From positions 86,074 through 150,073 of the forward strand of contig JBQLZQ010000085.1 of NCBI GenBank assembly GCA_052168355.1: a stretch of 64,000 nucleotides of DNA. The letters run 5' to 3'. Both the position numbers and the translations under genes were made by a program. This document shows positions 1-9,693 of this stretch, piece after piece. How positions within the stretch are numbered: the stretch's first letter is position 1; each line of letters begins with the position of its first letter. The notes under the pieces were generated by a model. The model searched no databases, was not told the origin of the DNA, and was given only the letters and a program-made list of their open reading frames with translations. This DNA comes from JBQLZQ01 sp052168355 (lineage in GTDB: Bacteria > Pseudomonadota > Alphaproteobacteria > DSM-16000 > Inquilinaceae).

Positions 1-1359
1 GATCTTGCGGGCCTGGTCGGCGAAGGCGCGGGCACTGACCACCGACGGGTCGCAGATGGCCCGCAGACGGCGGTCGCCTTCCTCCAGGACGGTGCCGTAT
101 CCATCTTCCAGAGCCAGGTCGCGGGTTTCGAGGGGATCGGCCGCCAGGTCGTAGAGCTGCGGGCGATAGCCTTCGTAATGGATATATTTGTAAGGCCCGA
201 ACCGGACCATGAAGATGCCGGTGATCGAGGCGACGGCGTGGTATTCGGAAAACACCGTTCGATCGGCATCGGCACCCGCGGCGATCGTCCGCAGCGACCG
301 GCCGGGCAGCCCGAACAAGGCTCGTTCGCCCACCGCCTCGGCGATGGTCGGGTAAGCGTCGATCAGGGAAACCGGGGTGGCGACCCGCTGGCCGGCGGCA
401 AAACCCCCGCCGCGGCACACCAGCGGTATCCCGGCGCTTTCCTCGTACATGTTGGATTTTCCCCAGAAGGTGCGGGTGCCCAGATTGTCGCCGTGATCGG
501 AGGCGTAGACGACCAGCGTATCGCCGCTGAGCCCGGCCGCGTCCAGGGCGCCCAGCACGCGACCGATATTGTCATCGAGGAAGCTGACCATGCCGTAGTA
601 GGCGGCAAGGGCCGTGCGCACATGCGCCTCGTCGCGAAAATGGTCCTCGTAATCCTGAACCGCGCGCAGGGTGCGCAGTACCGGATGGTCCGGGAAGTCG
701 GCCGGGTCGCGCAGCCGCGGCAGATCCATGGTCTCGGGCGGGTAAAGCCGGAAGAACTCGGCCGGCGCCATCAGCGGAAAGTGCGGACAGACGAACGAGA
801 CGAACAGGACCCAGGGCTTTTCGGTCGGTTTCTCTCCGGCATCGCGCAGCCAGTCACAGGCGGCGTCGCGAATGTCGCGGTCATAGCGGATATAGGTGCT
901 CTCGCCCTCGCCGGCGTCGGCGGCCAGTTGGCCCGTGCTGGGCCGGCGCGGCGGCGGGTTGCGCAGCATGCCCTGCAGATCGCCATGACCATCCAGAACG
1001 TGCAACGGCAGGATCTCGTTGTCGAAACCGTTGGGATCGTCGGCGCCGCGATAGTGCAGCTTGCCGATGGAATCGACCCGGTGGTCGGCGGCCGAAAGCT
1101 GGTGGCCCCAGGATGGCGGCCTGCCATGATAGGGAAAGGCGTTGTCCCATAGGCCGATCTCGTGGACGTAGCGGCCGGTGGCGAAGCTGGCCCGCGCCGG
1201 GACGCAGATCGGGCAGTTGGTGTAGGCGCTTTCGAACAGCGTGCCCTCGGCCGCCAGCCGGTCGATGTGGGGCGTTTGCACGATCGGATTGCCGTAGCAG
1301 CCCGCCACCCGGCGGCTGTGTTCGTCGGACATGATGAACAGAACGTTCTTGGCGGTCAT
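1..1359 (-). CDS. Sulfatase, choline-sulfatase-like (C-terminus cut by window edge)
   Basis: Hydrolase of the alkaline-phosphatase/sulfatase fold, expected to remove sulfate from an organic sulfate ester. About 453 codons are visible with no stop before base 1, so the gene is partial. The formylglycine site C-V-P-A-R lies at residues 52-56, with Cys52 the residue matured to formylglycine. An Asp near residue 12 and an SDHGD motif near residue 287 are the expected metal ligands. No signal peptide is seen, which points to a cytoplasmic enzyme. The ATG (1357-1359) overlaps the tctA stop by four bases (ATGA), so it is the last visible gene of a tctC-tctB-tctA-sulfatase operon. That context suggests the transporter brings in a sulfated organic acid; this is inference. 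Confidence 0.9.
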   Translation of the reverse strand, partial: MTAKNVLFIMSDEHSRRVAGCYGNPIVQTPHIDRLAAEGTLFESAYTNCPICVPARASFATGRYVHEIGLWDNAFPYHGRPPSWGHQLSAADHRVDSIGKLHYRGADDPNGFDNEILPLHVLDGHGDLQGMLRNPPPRRPSTGQLAADAGEGESTYIRYDRDIRDAACDWLRDAGEKPTEKPWVLFVSFVCPHFPLMAPAEFFRLYPPETMDLPRLRDPADFPDHPVLRTLRAVQDYEDHFRDEAHVRTALAAYYGMVSFLDDNIGRVLGALDAAGLSGDTLVVYASDHGDNLGTRTFWGKSNMYEESAGIPLVCRGGGFAAGQRVATPVSLIDAYPTIAEAVGERALFGLPGRSLRTIAAGADADRTVFSEYHAVASITGIFMVRFGPYKYIHYEGYRPQLYDLAADPLETRDLALEDGYGTVLEEGDRRLRAICDPSVVSARAFADQARKI

Positions 1360-2849
1360 GAAGGCTTCTCCAGACGGGATCGCCGGCGCCAGCTTCGAAA
1401 GAACGGCCAGACCAGCATGACAAGGGAAATGACGAGAAAGCTCGTGGCGATCGGCCGCTCGAAGATGCCGAGAAAACCGTGGTCCGACATCTGCAGGCTG
1501 GAGCGCAGCTCGCCCTCGAAGATCTCGGCCAGGACGAACCCGATCACAAACGGGCCCAGCGGCACCCGCGCCCGGTCCAGGAAAAAGCCGAGCACGCCAA
1601 AGGCCAGCACCACCCAGACATCGTACATCCGGTTGCTCAGCGCATAGGCGCCGACCACGCAGCAGACGAAGATGACCGGCAGCAGCAGCGCCTTGTCGAA
1701 CACGATCAGCCGCGCGATCCAGCGCATCGACGCGGTCATGATGAGAAACATCAACACGTTGGCGACCAGATAGGCGGCCATCAACGCCCACACGAACTCC
1801 CCGTTGGTCAGAAACAGCAGCGGGCCCGGCTGGATGTTGTGCAGGATCAGAGCGGACAGCAGAATGGCGTCGATGGGGCTGCCCGGAATGCCCATGGTCA
1901 CCAGCGGGATCAGCGCGCCGCCGACATTGGCATTGTTGGCGGCCTCGGAGGCGACGATGCCTTCCTCGTGACCGGTGCCGAACTTCTCGGGCGTCTTCGA
2001 CAGGTTCTTGGCCGTGACATAGGCGACCATCGACGAGATGCTGGCGCCCACGCCGGGCAGGATGCCGATCCAGGTGCCGATGACCGAAGACCGCAGGATG
2101 TTGCCGCCATGCCGGCGCCATTCCCGCGCTCCGATCAGCACCCGGCCGCCGCCCAGCCGCAACGACACCGGCTTGCGGCCGATCTCAAAGGCGTCCTTGA
2201 GGATCTGGCTGACCACGAACACGCCCAGCAGCACCGGCAACAGCTTGAACCCGTCGTCCAGGACATGGAAGCCCAGGGTCAGGCGAAGCTGGCCGTCGGA
2301 TTCGTTCAGTCCCGGCAAGGCGAAGGCGATCCCCAGAACGCCGGCGATCAGTCCCTTGACCATGCTGCCCTGGCTGATCGAGGCGATCAGCACGATGGCC
2401 ATCATGACCATCGAGAAATACTCCCATGGCGAAAAGGTCATGGCCCATTTCGACAGCGGCGGCGACAGCAGGATCAGAAAGGCGCCGGCGACCAGTCCAC
2501 CGATCAGGGAGGCGCCGATGCCCAGGGCCAGGGCCCGTTCCGGATGGCCCGCCCTGGCCATCGGGTAGCCGTCGAAGGTGGTCATGATGGAGGAGGGGGT
2601 GCCGGGCATGCGCAGCAGCGTGGCGCTGATCAGCCCGCCCGAAACCGAGCCGACATACATCGCCACCAGCAGCACCAGGGCGTGGGTGCTGTTCATATAG
2701 AAGGTCAGCGGCATGGTCAGGGTGATCAGCATGCCGCCGGTCAGCCCCGGCACGGCGCCGACAAACACCCCCAGGGCGGTTCCCAGCAAGACGTAGAAGA
2801 ACGGCCAGGGTTGGGCGATGTACAGCAGGGCGGTGCCGAGATCAGCCAT
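1356..2849 (-). CDS. tctA: Tripartite tricarboxylate transporter, large permease subunit TctA
   Basis: Large membrane subunit of a TTT-family secondary transporter, moving a carboxylate delivered by the periplasmic TctC protein. The product is 497 residues, the usual TctA size, and almost entirely hydrophobic. It shows the two glycine-rich repeats typical of the family: a PGLTGG segment near residue 35, and an ILPGVGAS segment near residue 250 followed by a GHEEGIVASEAANNA stretch. Start chosen at ATG 2849 because it leads straight into the first membrane segment; the frame stays open further upstream but that part reads through tctB. It overlaps tctB by 8 bp and the sulfatase by 4 bp, indicating translational coupling. 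The substrate cannot be told from sequence. Confidence 0.93.
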   Translation of the reverse strand: MADLGTALLYIAQPWPFFYVLLGTALGVFVGAVPGLTGGMLITLTMPLTFYMNSTHALVLLVAMYVGSVSGGLISATLLRMPGTPSSIMTTFDGYPMARAGHPERALALGIGASLIGGLVAGAFLILLSPPLSKWAMTFSPWEYFSMVMMAIVLIASISQGSMVKGLIAGVLGIAFALPGLNESDGQLRLTLGFHVLDDGFKLLPVLLGVFVVSQILKDAFEIGRKPVSLRLGGGRVLIGAREWRRHGGNILRSSVIGTWIGILPGVGASISSMVAYVTAKNLSKTPEKFGTGHEEGIVASEAANNANVGGALIPLVTMGIPGSPIDAILLSALILHNIQPGPLLFLTNGEFVWALMAAYLVANVLMFLIMTASMRWIARLIVFDKALLLPVIFVCCVVGAYALSNRMYDVWVVLAFGVLGFFLDRARVPLGPFVIGFVLAEIFEGELRSSLQMSDHGFLGIFERPIATSFLVISLVMLVWPFFRSWRRRSRLEKPS

Positions 2850-3375
2850 GCTCGTCCGCCGGTGTGAAGACCGACCGGTACGGCAGGTCGATGAACAGAA
2901 CCTCGGTGAACAGATAATCGAAGCCATAGCCCACGGCGAACGCCACCGGGACGAGGGCCAGAAGAATCGGTCGTCTCCTCCGGGCCAGAAGCGCGCCCAG
3001 CACCAGCACGAATACGGTCGAGGCCTGCGCGAAGTTCAGCATTCCGGCCTGCATCAGGCCGATATAGGCGACAGCGGTCAGTCCGCTTGCAATGGCGGTC
3101 ACCGGTGCCGGCGGGACCGCGGCGGTATCGTCCTCGGCGATATCGTCATCTTCGGCCGGGGTTGGCGGCGTCTTGGCGCGCGGCAGCATCAGAAGCACCG
3201 CCAGCAGGGCGAGGACCAGGGCGACGAATTTCGGCACGGCGGCCGACCCCAGCGGATCGAAGAAGGGGGGCGGTACCTTTAACGCCTCCATGTAGAGAAG
3301 GCCGGCGAAGGCGACGAGGCACGCCGCCAGAACCCCGTCGCCCCGGATCGCCCGGTGCCATGCGCGCCGCAGCAT
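2842..3375 (-). CDS. tctB: Tripartite tricarboxylate transporter, small permease subunit TctB
   Basis: Small membrane subunit of the TTT transporter, 177 residues with four predicted membrane segments (about 13-32, 48-66, 92-130 as a pair, and 135-155) split by an acidic, proline-rich cytoplasmic loop near residues 68-88. TctB proteins are poorly conserved, so the call rests on size, topology and position between tctC and tctA. It lies 24 bp downstream of tctC and overlaps tctA by 8 bp. Confidence 0.88.
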   Translation of the reverse strand: MLRRAWHRAIRGDGVLAACLVAFAGLLYMEALKVPPPFFDPLGSAAVPKFVALVLALLAVLLMLPRAKTPPTPAEDDDIAEDDTAAVPPAPVTAIASGLTAVAYIGLMQAGMLNFAQASTVFVLVLGALLARRRRPILLALVPVAFAVGYGFDYLFTEVLFIDLPYRSVFTPADEHG

Positions 3376-3399
3376 CGAACCGCCTCCGACGTCAGGGCG

Positions 3400-4368
3400 T
3401 CAGTTTTGAAGCTGCCGCGCCGTTGGCACCAGGGGAGAGGTCGTTTCCGCCCACCAGTCCAGTTCGGCCTTGATCGCCTCTGGCTCGACATAAGCCGGGG
3501 TCATGCCAAGGTCGCTCAGTTGGGCCTGGACGCCTTCATCCGCCAAGGCGGTGCGCAGTGCCGCCGTCAGGTGATCCAGCGCCTCCTGCGGCGTGCCCTT
3601 GGGTGCCAGCCAGATTCGGTTGGCCTTGGCCACCACGTCGATGCCCATTTCCCGGGCGGTGGGCACGTCGGGCAGCAGCGGCAGCCGCTCTTCGGAGAAC
3701 ATCACGATCGGCTTGAGGTCGGCCTCGGCCCATTTGATGAACTCCAGCGCACCGAAGATGGCGAAATCGGTGTGCATGGCGACAACCGACGGGAATCTCT
3801 TGGCACCACCGCCGACCTGGACGTAGCGGAACCCGACGTCGGCCGCGTCCTGCACCATCAGCGGCACGAAATGCACCGGCAGCCCGACATTGGTGGCGCA
3901 CTTGACCGCGTCCGGGTCGGCGGCGGCCGCGTCGAGAAGCGCCTCGAACGTCTGGTAAGGCGAGTTGACGCTGACCCCAAAGCCAAGATCGCCGTATCCG
4001 GTGGCTCCCAGCAGCTCGAACGATTCATGATTGTAGTCCACCACGCCCATGGCGTTGGAGGTGATCAGCCCCTCGTGCCAGAAGCCCACGGTATAGCCGT
4101 CCGGGTCGGCTTCCATGATCGCCCGAGTGCCGATGGTTCCGCCCGCGCCCTCCATGTTGACGACCACCATCTGCGCGCCCAGCGTGCCGGATTCCTCGAA
4201 ATAGCGCTGCAGGATCCGCGCCACCGAATCCATGCCGCCGCCTGCCTGGGTCGGCACGATGACGCGGATCGGTTTTTCCGGATAGGCGGCCTGGGCCGTC
4301 GTCGTTCCTGCGATCGCCAAGGCGAGCCCGCACAATAGGATTCGTGCCGCCGATCGAAGCGTAGTCAT
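3400..4368 (-). CDS. tctC: Tripartite tricarboxylate transporter, periplasmic binding protein TctC
   Basis: Periplasmic solute receptor of the Bug/TctC family, 322 residues. A signal peptide covers about residues 1-28 (hydrophobic core followed by AQA-AYPEKP). The mature N-terminus has the family signature YPEKPIRVIVP then a glycine-rich GGGMDSVAR loop that contacts the ligand carboxylate. Start chosen at ATG 4368, preceded by a strong AGGGAGG ribosome site about five bases upstream; an earlier in-frame ATG would place a non-signal extension in front of the signal peptide. It is first gene of the tctCBA-sulfatase operon and diverges from the LysR gene at 4497. Confidence 0.93.
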   Translation of the reverse strand: MTTLRSAARILLCGLALAIAGTTTAQAAYPEKPIRVIVPTQAGGGMDSVARILQRYFEESGTLGAQMVVVNMEGAGGTIGTRAIMEADPDGYTVGFWHEGLITSNAMGVVDYNHESFELLGATGYGDLGFGVSVNSPYQTFEALLDAAAADPDAVKCATNVGLPVHFVPLMVQDAADVGFRYVQVGGGAKRFPSVVAMHTDFAIFGALEFIKWAEADLKPIVMFSEERLPLLPDVPTAREMGIDVVAKANRIWLAPKGTPQEALDHLTAALRTALADEGVQAQLSDLGMTPAYVEPEAIKAELDWWAETTSPLVPTARQLQN

Positions 4369-4473
4369 GATCCCTCCCTTTCGAATGCGACCCCTGGGGC
4401 CGTTTTTATTGTGGCTGTTGCGAATATTGACAAAGCGGGCGCCGCAGAAACAACATCTATTAGGAACCATCAT

Positions 4474-4492
4474 GATAACCAATTGGAATATC
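4474..4492. promoter_or_regulatory. Candidate LysR operator between tctC and the LysR gene
   Basis: The 128-bp divergent spacer ends with a GATA-N11-TATC inverted repeat containing CCAATTGG at 4479-4486. A T-N11-A spacing (T4476, A4488) fits the LysR-type box. It sits 4-22 bases ahead of the LysR start, where autoregulating LysR proteins often bind. ATCATGAT at 4469-4476 is a second, overlapping palindrome. Binding is inferred only. Confidence 0.4.
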
Positions 4493-4496
4493 TTGA

Positions 4497-5417
4497 ATGG
4501 AGCTGCGCACCATCGCCTACTTTCTGACCGTCGCGGAGGAAGGCAGCTTGCGGGCCGCCGCGCGGAAGCTTGGCCTAACCCAGCCGGCGCTCAGCAAGGC
4601 GGTTCGCCGGCTGGAGGACGAAATCGGCGCCAGCCTGTTCGACCGCCGCGCCCGGGGCGTGGAGTTGACCGTTTACGGCCGGTCCTTCCACCGCCATGCC
4701 CAGGCGCTTCACGCCAACATGACCGACGCCCAAAGCGAGATGAACGCCCTGCGGCGGGGTACGGCCGGCCTGGTCCGGCTTGGCGCCGGGCCGTCGTTCC
4801 TGGCCCGGATCGTCCCCGACGCGTTGCGCACCTTCCGGCGGCGCCATCCCGATGTCGTCGTCCAGGTTTCCGGCGGCCTCGACGACGCTCTTAAGGCGAG
4901 TCTGCGCGCCGGGCGGCTGGATCTCGTGTTCGCGGCCCTGCCCGACGATGCCAGCGAACCGGATCTCGATCGCCGGTCCCTGATGATCGACGATTATCGG
5001 GTCATTGCCGACCGGGATCACCCCTTGCGCCGCCGCCCGGCCATCGCGCTGGCCGATCTTCTGGACTATCCATGGATCCTGCCGAACGCCGCCACCCACA
5101 TGGTCAGGCGGCTGGCCATGCTGTTTGGCGCCGTTGGTCTTCCGGTCCCCCAGCCGGTGATCGAAACGGACATCGTGCCGATGAAGCTTCAGCTCATTCG
5201 CGGCACCGACTATGTCAGCTTCCATGCCGTCGCCCATCTCAGGACGATGGGCGCCACCGGGATCGACCCACTGCCGGTCCCGGCCGCGTCCTGGACCCGT
5301 CGGGCCGGGGTGATCCTCCGTCACGGCATCGAACCCAACCCGGCGGCCCAGGCTCTGATCGCGCTGGTCGAGGCCGATTGCCGACGTCACGGTGGGCGGT
5401 TGCCGCCCGCGATCTGA
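4497..5417 (+). CDS. LysR-family transcriptional regulator, likely controls tctCBA-sulfatase
   Basis: A 306-residue DNA-binding regulator of typical LysR length. The winged helix-turn-helix is in residues 1-60 (FLTVAEEGSLRAAARKLGLT, then QPALSKAVRRLE), followed by a periplasmic-binding-protein-like effector domain from about residue 90. It is transcribed away from tctC, the classical arrangement for a LysR protein governing its neighbour, so the inducer is probably the transported carboxylate or sulfate ester. The ATG at 4497 has only a weak ribosome site, but the helix-turn-helix begins within the first residues, leaving no room for a later start. Confidence 0.92.
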   Translation: MELRTIAYFLTVAEEGSLRAAARKLGLTQPALSKAVRRLEDEIGASLFDRRARGVELTVYGRSFHRHAQALHANMTDAQSEMNALRRGTAGLVRLGAGPSFLARIVPDALRTFRRRHPDVVVQVSGGLDDALKASLRAGRLDLVFAALPDDASEPDLDRRSLMIDDYRVIADRDHPLRRRPAIALADLLDYPWILPNAATHMVRRLAMLFGAVGLPVPQPVIETDIVPMKLQLIRGTDYVSFHAVAHLRTMGATGIDPLPVPAASWTRRAGVILRHGIEPNPAAQALIALVEADCRRHGGRLPPAI

Positions 5418-5551
5418 TCCACCGCTCAGACCGCGACGACCGGTTCCGGCGAATGTCTTAAAAACTTAACAGCCATCCCGCGTCCTCTCGTGCAAATGTC
5501 CCGGCCGCGCGGACAGGGCGGCGCGCAAAACGCGATAAGGAGGGGGCACCC

Positions 5552-7717
5552 ATGAGATACGGTCTTTACGTTCTGGCGGCGATCGGCATCGTCGCGACGG
5601 CCGGCACCGCCGGCGCCGAGGCGTTCAACCGCATCGCCAGCTTTCCGGTTCCCGCCAACCTGCCCGACGACGCCGCGCAGGACGCGGAGACGTCGGCCGA
5701 AATCATCGCCGCGACCGATGACGGCATGACGCTTGTCTATTCCGACAGCCCGATGGAAGCCATCGGCCTGATCGACCTGGCCGACCCGTCCCGTCCCGCG
5801 CCCGGCGGCGTGGTGCCGGTGGGTGGGGAACCGACATCGGTGACCGTCGTCGGGGGTACCGCGCTGGTCGCCGTCAACACGTCGGAAAGCTACACCGCCC
5901 CGTCAGGCCGGCTGGTTCTGGTCGACATCGCCTCGCGCGCCGTCACCGAGTCCTGCGATCTGGGCGGTCAGCCCGATTCCATCGCCGCTTCGGCCGATGG
6001 CGCTTTCCTGGCCGTCGCCATCGAGAACGAGCGGGACGAAGACCTGAACGACGGCGTTATCCCCCAGCTTCCGGCCGGCGCCGTGGCCATCGTCCCGCTG
6101 GCCGACGGCGTCCCCGACTGCGCCGCCCTGGTCGCCGCCGACCTTACCGGTCTTGCCGCGGTCGCGCCCACGGATCCCGAGCCGGAATTCATCGACATCA
6201 ACGACGCGGGCGAGATCGCGGTCACGCTGCAGGAGAACAACCACATCGCGATCCTGGCCGCCGACGGCGCGGTGCTGTCGCATTTTTCCGCCGGATCGGT
6301 CGATCTGACGGAGATCGACGTGGAGGAGGATGGGGCGCTGACCTTTGACGGTGCCCAGCCCGACCGTCTGCGCGAGCCGGACGCGGTCAAGTGGCTGGAC
6401 AATGACCGGCTGGTGGTCGCCAACGAGGGCGACTATGAGGGCGGGGCGCGCGGCATCACGATTTTCGCCAGGGATGGCGCCGTGCTCTTCGAGTCCGGCG
6501 CGGACCTTGAGCACGAGGCGATCATGCTCGGCCATTACCCGGAAGGCCGATCCGACGCCAAGGGTGTCGAGCCCGAAGGGCTGGAGGTCGCCCGGTTTGG
6601 CGGCGAAACCTTGATCTTCGTCATGCTGGAGCGCGCCTCTCTGGTCGCCGTCTACCGCGACACCGGGAGCGATCCCGACCTGGTCCAGTTCCTTCCCTCG
6701 GGGATTTCGCCGGAAGGCGCCGTTGCGATCCCGGGGCGGGACCTGCTGGTCACCGCCAACGAGGTCGACCTGATTGAGGATGGCGGTGTGCGGGCCCATG
6801 TCATGGTGTACGCGCGCCAGGACGGCGCCCCGGCGTATCCGCAGATCCGGTCGGGTCGGGACGATGCCGGCCGGCCCATCGGCTGGGGCGCGCTGTCGGG
6901 CCTGACCGCCGATCCGCAGGTGCCGGGCCGTCTGTACGCGGTCAGCGACAGCGTGTACGGCACGCAACCCTCGATCTTGCAGATCGACGCAACCCAGTCC
7001 CCGGCAGCGATCACCGCCCGCATTCCCGTCACCCGCGCCGGCGCACCGGCCCGGAAGCTCGACCTGGAAGGCATCGCGCCGGACGGGGAGGGCGGGTTCT
7101 GGCTGGCGTCGGAGGGCCGCACGGATCGGGACATCCCGCACGGGCTCTACCAGGCCGGGGCCGATGGCGAGATCGTTCGGGAAATCGCCTTTCCGCCCGA
7201 GCTTCTGGCGTTCGAAGAGCGCTGGGCGGCCGAAGGCGTGACGCTGATCGACGACACGCTGTGGGTCGCGATTCAGCGGAGTTGGGACGACGATCCGGAG
7301 AACAGCGTCAAGCTGGTCGCATACAACCTGGAAACGGAAGCCTGGGGCGGGGTTCGTTACCCGACCGAGCCGGCCGATCGGGGATGGGTAGGCCTGTCGG
7401 AAATCACGGCTCATGGGGATCACGTCTACATCATCGAGCGGGACAACCAGATCGGCGACGCGGCGGCCATCAAGAGGCTGTATCGCGTGGCCCTGTCGGA
7501 TCTGGACCCGGCCCCGCTGGGTGGACCACTGCCGACAGTGACCAAGGAGATGATTCGCGATTTCCTGCCCGACCTGAGAGCCCTCAACGGCTATGTGGTC
7601 GATAAGGTCGAGGGCTTCACGGTCGATGCCGACGGCATAGGGTATGCGGTGACCGACAATGACGGAGTCGACGACAGCTCCGGCGAAACCCTGTTTTTCT
7701 CGACCGGGACGATGTGA
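5552..7717 (+). CDS. Secreted esterase-like protein of the phytase family, beta-propeller
   Basis: An exported protein of 721 residues. Residues 1-22 form a signal peptide ending AGA before EAFNR. Residues about 30-420 carry repeated choice-of-anchor/propeller-type beta blades (VSVASLD-like runs and GGQPDSIAASADG). Residues about 430-715 match the 'esterase-like activity of phytase' fold, with GWGALSGLTAD and an ISEITA-like segment near the end. It probably acts on phosphate or carboxyl esters in the periplasm, but substrate and activity are unproven for most of this family. A strong AAGGAGGGGG ribosome site precedes the ATG. It stands alone and converges on the kinase at 7740. Confidence 0.8.
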   Translation: MRYGLYVLAAIGIVATAGTAGAEAFNRIASFPVPANLPDDAAQDAETSAEIIAATDDGMTLVYSDSPMEAIGLIDLADPSRPAPGGVVPVGGEPTSVTVVGGTALVAVNTSESYTAPSGRLVLVDIASRAVTESCDLGGQPDSIAASADGAFLAVAIENERDEDLNDGVIPQLPAGAVAIVPLADGVPDCAALVAADLTGLAAVAPTDPEPEFIDINDAGEIAVTLQENNHIAILAADGAVLSHFSAGSVDLTEIDVEEDGALTFDGAQPDRLREPDAVKWLDNDRLVVANEGDYEGGARGITIFARDGAVLFESGADLEHEAIMLGHYPEGRSDAKGVEPEGLEVARFGGETLIFVMLERASLVAVYRDTGSDPDLVQFLPSGISPEGAVAIPGRDLLVTANEVDLIEDGGVRAHVMVYARQDGAPAYPQIRSGRDDAGRPIGWGALSGLTADPQVPGRLYAVSDSVYGTQPSILQIDATQSPAAITARIPVTRAGAPARKLDLEGIAPDGEGGFWLASEGRTDRDIPHGLYQAGADGEIVREIAFPPELLAFEERWAAEGVTLIDDTLWVAIQRSWDDDPENSVKLVAYNLETEAWGGVRYPTEPADRGWVGLSEITAHGDHVYIIERDNQIGDAAAIKRLYRVALSDLDPAPLGGPLPTVTKEMIRDFLPDLRALNGYVVDKVEGFTVDADGIGYAVTDNDGVDDSSGETLFFSTGTM

Positions 7718-7739
7718 CCGGTCCCGACGCCATCAGCCA

Positions 7740-9608
7740 TCAGCGGGCCGATGGCGGGTGCCGGCGGACCGGGGACGGAGCGGAAACCCTAACCGGCCGT
7801 CCGGCGCGGGTCCGGGGAACCGCCACCGGCTCGTCCAGCGGCGTCTGCCTGACGCGAGACGCGGGCAGCCACACCGACGCGATCGTTCCCTCGCCGGGCC
7901 CGGATGTCAGGGTCAGCCGCCCGTCATGCAGTTCGACCAGGAGCCGGCTGAGGGGCAGCCCGATCCCGGCGCCGGCGCCTGGCCGCGCGATCTTTGGATC
8001 GGCGACCGGTCCCAGTCCGCTGAGAAGGTCGCCGATCCGATCCGATGGGATGCCGCATCCGGTATCGGCGACCGACACCTGCACGCCGCCATCGAAGCCG
8101 CGGCTGCCCAGGATGCGGACGCTGCCCCCGGACGGGGTGTGGGTGATGGCGTTGCGGACAAGGTTGATGAGAACCTGGCGCAGGCGCATGCCGTCGCCGG
8201 TGATGGTCGGCAGCCCGTCCATGCTATCGTCGACGTCCAGCGTCACGGTCTTGTCCAGCGCCGGCTCGGTCAGCATCTGGACGGCCTCTCGGGTCAGGCC
8301 GGACAGGGACACCGGACCCTCCTCCATCGCAACCCGGCCGGCCTCGATCTGCGACAGATCCAATAGGTCGTTGATCAGCCGCAGCAGGTGATTGGCCGCC
8401 GACTGGATATCGCGCGCCCGGGCCCGCACCGTATCCGCCGATCCGGAGAGTTTTTCGTCCTGAAGCAGTTCCGAATAGCCGATTACGGCGTTGAGGGGCG
8501 TGCGCAGCTCGTGACTCATGGCGCCCAGGAAGGCGGACTTGGCGCGGCTGGCCTCGGCCGCTTCATCGGCCATGGCCACCAGCTTGCGCTGGGTCTCGAT
8601 ATCGTGGCTGATGTCGCGGCCGATCCCGATCAGACCGATGACGTTTCCGGATCCGTCGCGCATCGGCAGTTTGGTCATCGAATAGTGGGTCGTGTGCTCA
8701 TAGGCGTCCGGCGTATTCTGGACCTGGTTCAGGATTGGCCTGCCGGTGGCCATCAGCAACTGCTCTTCGGCGAAGTGCCGGGCGGCGTGCCCACGCGGAT
8801 AATAGTCGAAATCGGATCGGCCGATGAGATCGCGGGGCGTGGCGGCTCCCATGACCCGCGCCGTCGCCTCGTTGGCGGCAATGAACCGGCTTTGCCGGTC
8901 CTTGACGAAAACAAAATCCGGCCAGGCAGCCAGCAGCGTGTCGATCAGCCGTCCGCGGGCCACGAAATCCCGCTCCAGCCGGTATAGCTGGCCGCGATTG
9001 GCGCTCAATTGCTGCGCCGAAATCTCACCATCCCGCTGCAAGATCAAAACCAGTCCCAACCCTGCGATTGAGATGGCGGTGGCCACACCCGACACGACCA
9101 GGAGGATCGGGCCGGTGTCAATGCCCATGGCCGACAGCGTGACGGCGCCGTAGAGGGAGACACCGCTCCCTACCAGGATACCCATGGCCGCGGCGTGGCG
9201 GCCGCGGGCACTTAATCCTCGCTGGAGGAGCACAAAACGAAAGGCGAGCGACAGGAACAGCGCGACCGCGACACCGCCGACCCCGATCCAGGCACCGCTG
9301 CCGCCAAGATAGAGCCGGTAAACGATGGCGATGGTACTGGCAAGGATGCCGGCGAGAGGCCCGCCAAACAGTGCGGCAAGCCCCACCGCCGGCACGCGCA
9401 GATCGAAAACAACGCCGGGCTCGATCACCAGCGGCGCCATCATCCCCAGGACCGCGGCGAACCCATACATGGCGCCCAAGGCGATCTGGCGCTGCCGGCC
9501 ATCCAGGCGCGCCTCGCGGTCGAGGATCGCGTGCGCCACCACCGCGGCGGTCAGCGTCATCGCCGGCCAGCCGAGCTCGGCCAAAAATCCGAATGCTTCC
9601 CCGATCAT
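7740..9608 (-). CDS. Orphan membrane sensor histidine kinase (5TM-PAS-HisKA-HATPase)
   Basis: A hybrid-free sensor kinase of 622 residues. The N-terminal 190 residues hold about six hydrophobic segments resembling the LytS-type 5TM receptor (GLAALFGGPLAGILAS near residue 76). A PAS domain follows at about 220-340 (FVKDRQSRFIAANEA). The phospho-acceptor is His366 in AMSHELRTPLN, and the ATPase lobe has an N box near residue 480, DTGCGIP and a GAGAGIGLPL glycine box. No response regulator is adjacent, so the partner is elsewhere. The C-terminal 40 residues are basic and proline-rich and look disordered. The ATG sits right behind TAAGG with almost no spacing, so the exact start is uncertain by a few codons. 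Confidence 0.88.
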   Translation of the reverse strand: MIGEAFGFLAELGWPAMTLTAAVVAHAILDREARLDGRQRQIALGAMYGFAAVLGMMAPLVIEPGVVFDLRVPAVGLAALFGGPLAGILASTIAIVYRLYLGGSGAWIGVGGVAVALFLSLAFRFVLLQRGLSARGRHAAAMGILVGSGVSLYGAVTLSAMGIDTGPILLVVSGVATAISIAGLGLVLILQRDGEISAQQLSANRGQLYRLERDFVARGRLIDTLLAAWPDFVFVKDRQSRFIAANEATARVMGAATPRDLIGRSDFDYYPRGHAARHFAEEQLLMATGRPILNQVQNTPDAYEHTTHYSMTKLPMRDGSGNVIGLIGIGRDISHDIETQRKLVAMADEAAEASRAKSAFLGAMSHELRTPLNAVIGYSELLQDEKLSGSADTVRARARDIQSAANHLLRLINDLLDLSQIEAGRVAMEEGPVSLSGLTREAVQMLTEPALDKTVTLDVDDSMDGLPTITGDGMRLRQVLINLVRNAITHTPSGGSVRILGSRGFDGGVQVSVADTGCGIPSDRIGDLLSGLGPVADPKIARPGAGAGIGLPLSRLLVELHDGRLTLTSGPGEGTIASVWLPASRVRQTPLDEPVAVPRTRAGRPVRVSAPSPVRRHPPSAR

Positions 9609-9693
9609 CCTTAGAGTGTGATCGAAGATGGTTAAAAAAGTACGTGAACGATAGATCTCTTAGAATCTAGCTCCGAGCGGGCCGCAAGGACGG

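Noticed and set aside
1479..2867. Long plus-strand open frame of about 460 codons
   Set aside because: It is the antisense of tctA; composition is dominated by Gln, Asp, His and Gly, typical of an antisense frame of a GC-rich membrane gene, and no domain is visible.
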